A DNA stretch of 64,000 nt from Megaustenia siamemsis (taxonomy: Eukaryota; Mollusca; Gastropoda; Stylommatophora; Ariophantidae): assembly GCA_032433765.1 (NCBI GenBank), contig JAVIAB010000156.1:86424269-86488268 (forward strand), in the 5' to 3' direction. The position numbers and the translations under genes are program-made. Below the pieces are notes generated by a model. That model saw nothing but the letters and a program-made list of their open reading frames with translations. It was not told the DNA's origin and did no database searches. Numbering within the stretch: the stretch's first letter is position 1; the number at the start of each line of letters is the position of its first letter. Shown piece by piece: positions 59,501 to 64,000 of this stretch.

Positions 59501-62500
59501 AGAGTTAGAGACAAGATCAGAAGTAGATACGTTAGCGTTAGAGACAAGATCAGAAGTAGAGAAGTTAGAGTTAGAGACAAGATCACAAGTAGAGAAGTTA
59601 GAGTTAGAGACAAGACCAAAGTAAGTAGAGAAGTTAGAGTTAGAGACAAGATCAGAAGTAGAGAAGTTAGAGCTAGAGACAAGATCAAAAGTAAGTAGAG
59701 AAGTTAGAGTTGGAGACAAGATCAGAAGTAAGTAGAGAAGTTAGAGTTATAGACAAGATCAGAAGTAAGTAGAGAAGTTAGAGTTATAGACAAGCTCAGA
59801 AGTAAGTAGAGTAGTTAGAGTTAGAGACAAGATCAGAAGTAAGTAGAGAAGTTAGAGTTAGAGACAAGATCAGAAGTAAGTAGAGAAGTTAGTGTTAGAG
59901 ACATGATCAGAAGTAAGTAGAGAAATTAGAAGTAAAGACAAGATCAAAAGTAAGTAGAGAAATTAGAGTTAGAGACAGGATCAGAAGTAAGTAGAGAAGT
60001 TAGTGTTAGAGACAAGATCAGAAGTAGAGAAGTTAGAGTTAGAGACAAGATCTGAAGTAAGTAGAGAAATTAGAGTTAGAGACAAAATAGAAGTAGAGAA
60101 GTCATAGCTAGAGACAAGATCAGAAGTAGAGAAGTCATAGCTAGAGACAAGATAGAAGTAGACAAGTCATAGATAGAGACAAGATAGAAGTAGAGAAGTC
60201 ATAGCTAGAGACAAGATAGAAGTAGAGAAGTCATAGCTAGAGACAAGATCTGAAGTAAGTAGATAAGTTAGAGTTAGAGACAAGATCAGAAGTTGATAAG
60301 TTAGCGTTAGAGACAAGATCTGAAGTAAGTAGATAAGTTAGAGTTAAAGACAAGATCAGAAGTAGAGAAGTTAGAGTTAGAGACAAGATCTGAAGTAAGT
60401 AGATAAGTTAGCGTTAGAGACAAGATCTGAAGTAAGTAGATAAGTTAGCGTTAGAGACAAGATCTGAAATAAGTAGAGAAGTTAGAGTTAGAGACAAGAT
60501 CTGAAGTAGAGAAGTTAGAGTTAGAGACAAGATCAGAAGTAGAGAAGTTAGAGTTAGAGACAAGATCAGAAGTAGAGAAGTTAGAGTTAGAGACAAGATC
60601 AGAAGTAGAGAAGTTAGAGTTAGAGACAAGATCAGAAGTAGATACGTTAGCGTTAGAGACAAGATCAGAAGTAAGTAGAGAAGTTAGAGTTAGAGACAAG
60701 ATCAGAAGTACGTAGAGAAGTTAGAGTTAGAGACAAGATCAGAAGTAAGTAGAGAAGTGAGTTAGAGACAAGATGAGAAGTAAGTAGAGAAGTTAAAGTT
60801 AGAGACAAGATCAGAAGTAGAGAAGTTAGAGTTAGAGACAAGATCAGAAGTAGAGAAGTTAGAGTTGGAGACAAGATCAGAAGTAGAGAAGTTAGAGTTA
60901 GAGACTAGATCAGAAGTAGAGAAGTTAGAGTTAGAGACAAGATCAGAAGTAGATAGGTTAGAGTTAGAGACAAGATCAGAAGTAGAGAAGTTAGAGTTAG
61001 AGACAAGATCAGAAGTAGAGAAGTTAGAGTTAGAGACAAGATCAGAAGTAGAGAAGTTAGAGTTAGAGACAAGATCAAAAGTAGATACGTTAGCGTTAGA
61101 GACAAGATCAGAAGTAGAGAAGTTAGAGTTATAGACAAGATCAGAAGTAGATACGTTAGCGTTAGAGACAAGATCAGAAGTAGACAAGTTAGAGTTAGAG
61201 ACAAGATCAGAAGTAGAGAAGTTAGAGTTAGAGACAAGATCAGAAGTAGATACGTTAGCGTTAGAGACAAGATCAGAAGTAGAGAAGTTAGAGTTAGAGA
61301 CAAGATCACAAGTAGAGAAGTTAGAGTTAGAGACAAGATCAAAAGTAAGTAGAGAAGTTAGAGTTAGAGACAAGATCAGAAGTAGAGAAGTTAGAGCTAG
61401 AGACAAGATCAAAAGTAAGTAGAGAAGTTAGAGTTGGAGACAAGATCAGAAGTAAGTAGAGAAGTTATAGTTATAGACAAGATCAGAAGTAAGTAGAGAA
61501 GTTAGAGTTAGAGACAAGCTCAGAAGTAAGTAGAGTAGTTACAGTTAGAGACAAGATCAGAAGTAAGTAGAGAAGTTAGAGTTAGAGACAAGATCAGAAG
61601 TAAGTAGAGAAGTTAGTGTTAGAGACATGATCAGAAGTAAGTAGAGAAATTAGAAGTAAAGACAAGATCAAAAGTAAGTAGAGAAATTAGAGTTAGAGAC
61701 AGGATCAGAAGTAAGTAGAGAAGTTAGTGTTAGAGACAAGATCAGAAGTAGAGAAGTTAGAGTTAGAGACAAGATCTGAAGTTAGTAGAGAAATTAGAGT
61801 TAGAGACAAAATAGAAGTAGAGAAGTCATAGCTAGAGACAAGATCAGAAGTAGAGAAGTCATAGCTAGAGACAAGATAGAAGTAGACAAGTCATAGATAG
61901 AGACAAGATAGAAGTAGAGAAGTCATAGCTAGAGACAAGATAGAAGTAGAGAAGTCATAGCTAGAGACAAGATCTGAAGTAAGTAGATAAGTTAGAGTTA
62001 GAGACAAGATCAGAAGTAGATAAGTTAGCGTTAGAGACAAGATCTGAAGTAAGTAGATAAGTTAGAGTTAAAGACAAGATCAGACGTAGAGAAGTTAGAG
62101 TTAGAGACAAGATCTGAAGTAAGTAGAGAAGTTAGAGTTAGAGACAAGATCTGAAGTAAGTAGATAAGTTAGCGTTAGAGACAAGATCAGAAGTAGAGAA
62201 GTTAGAGTTAGAGACAAGATCTGAAGTAGAGAAGTTAGAGTTAGAGACAAGATCAGAAGTAGAGAAGTTAGAGTTAGAGACAAGATCACAAGTAGAGAAG
62301 TTAGAGTTAGAGACAAGATCAGAAGTAGAGAAGTTAGAGTTAGAGACAAGATCAGAAGTAGATACGTTAGCGTTAGAGACAAGATCAGAAGTAAGTAGAG
62401 AAGTTAGAGTTAGAGACAAGATCAGAAGTACGTAGAGAAGTTAGAGTTAGAGACAAGATCAGAAGTAAGTAGAGAAGTGAGTTAGAGACAAGATCAGAAG

Positions 62501-64000
62501 TAAGTAGAGAAGTTAAAGTTAGAGACAAGATCAGAAGTAAGTAGAGAAGTTAGAGTTAGAGACAAGATCAGAAGTAGAGAAGTTAGAGTTAGGGACAAGC
62601 TTAGAAGTAAGTAGAGAAGTTAGAGTTAGAGACAAGATCAGAAGTAAGTAGAGAAATTAGATTTAGAGACAAGCTCAGAAGTAAGTAGAGAAGTTAGAGA
62701 CAAGATCAGAAGTAAGTAGAGAAGTTAGATTTAGAGACAAGCTCAGAAGTAAGTAGAGAAGTTAGAGACAAGATCAGAAGTAAGTAGAGAAGTTAGAGTT
62801 AAAAAAAAAGATAAGAAGTAGAGAAGTTAGAGTTAGAGACAAGATCAGAAGTAGAGAAATTAGAGTTAGAGACAATATCTGAAGTAAGTACAGAAATTAG
62901 AGTTAGATACAAGATCAGAAGTAAGTAGAGAAATTAGAGTTAGAGACAAGATCAGAAGTAGAGAAATTAGAGATAGAGACAAGATCAGAAGTAGAGAAGT
63001 CATAGCTAGAGACAAGATCTGAAGTAAGTAGAGAAGTTAGAGTTAGAGACAAGATCTGAAGTAGGTAGAGAAATTAGAGTTAGAGGCAAGATCAGAAGTA
63101 GAGAAATTAGACTTAGAGACAAGATCAGAAGTAGAGAAATTAGAGTTAGAGACTAGATCAGAAGTAGAGAAATTAGAGTTAGAGGCAAGATCAGAAGTAA
63201 GTAGAGAAATTAGAGTTAGAGACAAGATCAGAAGTAGAGAAATTAGAGTTAGAGATTAGATCAGAAGTAGAGAAATTAGAGTTAGAGACAAGATCAGAAG
63301 TAAGTAGAGAAATTAGAGACAAGATCAGAAATAAGTAAAGAAGTTAGAGACATGATTCAAAGTAGGTAGATGAGTTAGAGTTAGAGACAAGATCAGAAGT
63401 AAGTAGAGAAATTAGAGTTAGAGACAATATCTGAAGTAAGTAGAGAAATTAGAGTTAGAGACAATATCTGAAGTAAGTAGAGAAATTAGAGTTAGAGACA
63501 AGATCAGAAGTAAGTAGAGAAATTAGAGTTAGAGACAAGATCTGAAGTAAGTAGAGAAATTAGAGTTAGAGATAATATCTGAAGTAAGTAGAGAAATTAG
63601 AGTTAGAGACAAGATCTGAAGTAAGTAGAGAAATGAGAGTTAGAGACAAGATCAGAAGTAGAGAAATTAGAGTTAGAGACAAGATCAGAAGTAGAGAAAT
63701 TAGAGTTAGAGACAAGATCAGAAGTAGAGAAATTAGAGTTAGAGACAAGATCAGAAGTAGAGAAATTAGAGTTAGAGACAAGATCAGAAGTAGAGAAGTT
63801 AGAGTTAGAGACAAGATCAAAAGTAGAGAAGTTAGAGTTAGAGACAAGATCAGAAGTAGAGAAGTTAGAGTTAGAGACAAGATCAGAAGTAGAGATGTTA
63901 GAGTTGGAGACAAGATCAGAAGTAGAGAAGTTAGAGTTAGAGACAAGATCAGAAGTAGAGAAATTAGAGTTAGAGACAAGATCAGAAGTAGAGAAGTTAG
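53508..64000 (+). repeat. 33/37-bp satellite running off the right edge, about 300 copies
   Basis: The 33-bp unit (GAGTTAGAGACAAGATCAGA then AGTAGAGAAGTTA) alternates with a 37-bp form in which AGTA is duplicated (AGTAAGTAGAGAAG). Subtypes include GATACGTTAGCG, GTCATAGCTAGAG (a block near 56480-56620 and its copies), ATCTGAAG and AGAAATTAG (dominant after 62880). In 33-bp stretches one frame reads an 11-residue repeat (VEKLELETRSE) that looks coiled-coil-like, but the 4-bp insertions break it repeatedly, so I do not call a gene. Confidence 0.93.
55360..62385 (+). repeat. 1.72-kb higher-order repeat within the 33/37-bp satellite, about 4 copies
   Basis: The same sequence of variant units recurs at about 57150-58940, 58940-60663 and 60663-62385. 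A more diverged copy precedes them from about 55360. Marker offsets are 1723 bp between the second and third blocks and 1720-1724 bp for others. Landmarks in each are the GTCATAGCTAGAGAC cluster and the odd unit GAGAAGTGAGTTAG (57240, 59031, 60754, 62474). Confidence 0.85.

Noticed and set aside
53441..63979. Leu/Thr/Ser-rich and Glu/Lys-rich (coiled-coil-like) open frames
   Set aside because: They mirror the 33-bp unit and break wherever the 37-bp variant occurs. Both strands are open at once.

Overview
The window looks like animal (metazoan) genomic DNA, plausibly from a mollusc. It has no bacterial gene organisation. By my tally roughly 85% of it is tandem repeat, and the only protein-coding material I recognise belongs to non-LTR retrotransposons: an RTE-type endonuclease/reverse transcriptase and a LINE-type RNase H. 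The mollusc guess rests only on my recollection of similar RTE and RNase H proteins in gastropod genomes. The very long open frames inside the arrays, some above 700 codons, are by-products of repeats without stop codons. I do not call them genes.

Layout. 1-316 is single-copy. 317-2942 holds a 21-bp array, then a (CTGT)n-rich compound array. 2943-4408 is mostly single-copy, with a decayed LINE 3' end at 3732-3824. 4409-5717 is a 21-bp array whose translation is an endless ADDTVLL, the reverse transcriptase active-site motif. 5730-8440 is a 5'-truncated RTE-clade LINE with a 12-bp target-site duplication, inserted exactly at the edge of that array. 8453-9103 is single-copy with a promoter-like cluster (two perfect CRE palindromes and an AT-rich TATA-like box). 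9104-21188 is a chain of arrays of 44/37, 62/34, 26, 48 (= 3 x 16), 16, 19, 31 and 31 bp.

21406-38472 is a 17-kb block of one 29-bp satellite superfamily. At about 27485 its orientation flips, and the two sides form a large imperfect inverted repeat. Each arm carries the same 90-bp scrap of a LINE RNase H gene. 38473-41955 holds arrays of 36, 28, 31 and 27 bp. 42199-43672 is an (ACT)n-type microsatellite. 43722-44500 is a decayed LINE RNase H domain. Arrays of about 25, 16 and 40/43 bp follow to 52997. A 0.5-kb island at 52998-53507 contains a tRNA-like (SINE-like) body between 75-bp direct repeats. A 33/37-bp array with a 1.72-kb higher-order period then runs off the right end.

How the parts relate. 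Nothing here looks like a pathway or operon. The theme is retroelement fragments and satellites feeding each other: an array that matches the reverse transcriptase catalytic core, an RNase H fragment caught inside a satellite palindrome, a LINE 3' tail that continues into a satellite, and monomers that shorten or trimerise into new array units. Units, positions and motifs were read directly from the sequence. Family names come from general knowledge. Evolutionary order is inference. Copy numbers are length divided by period.
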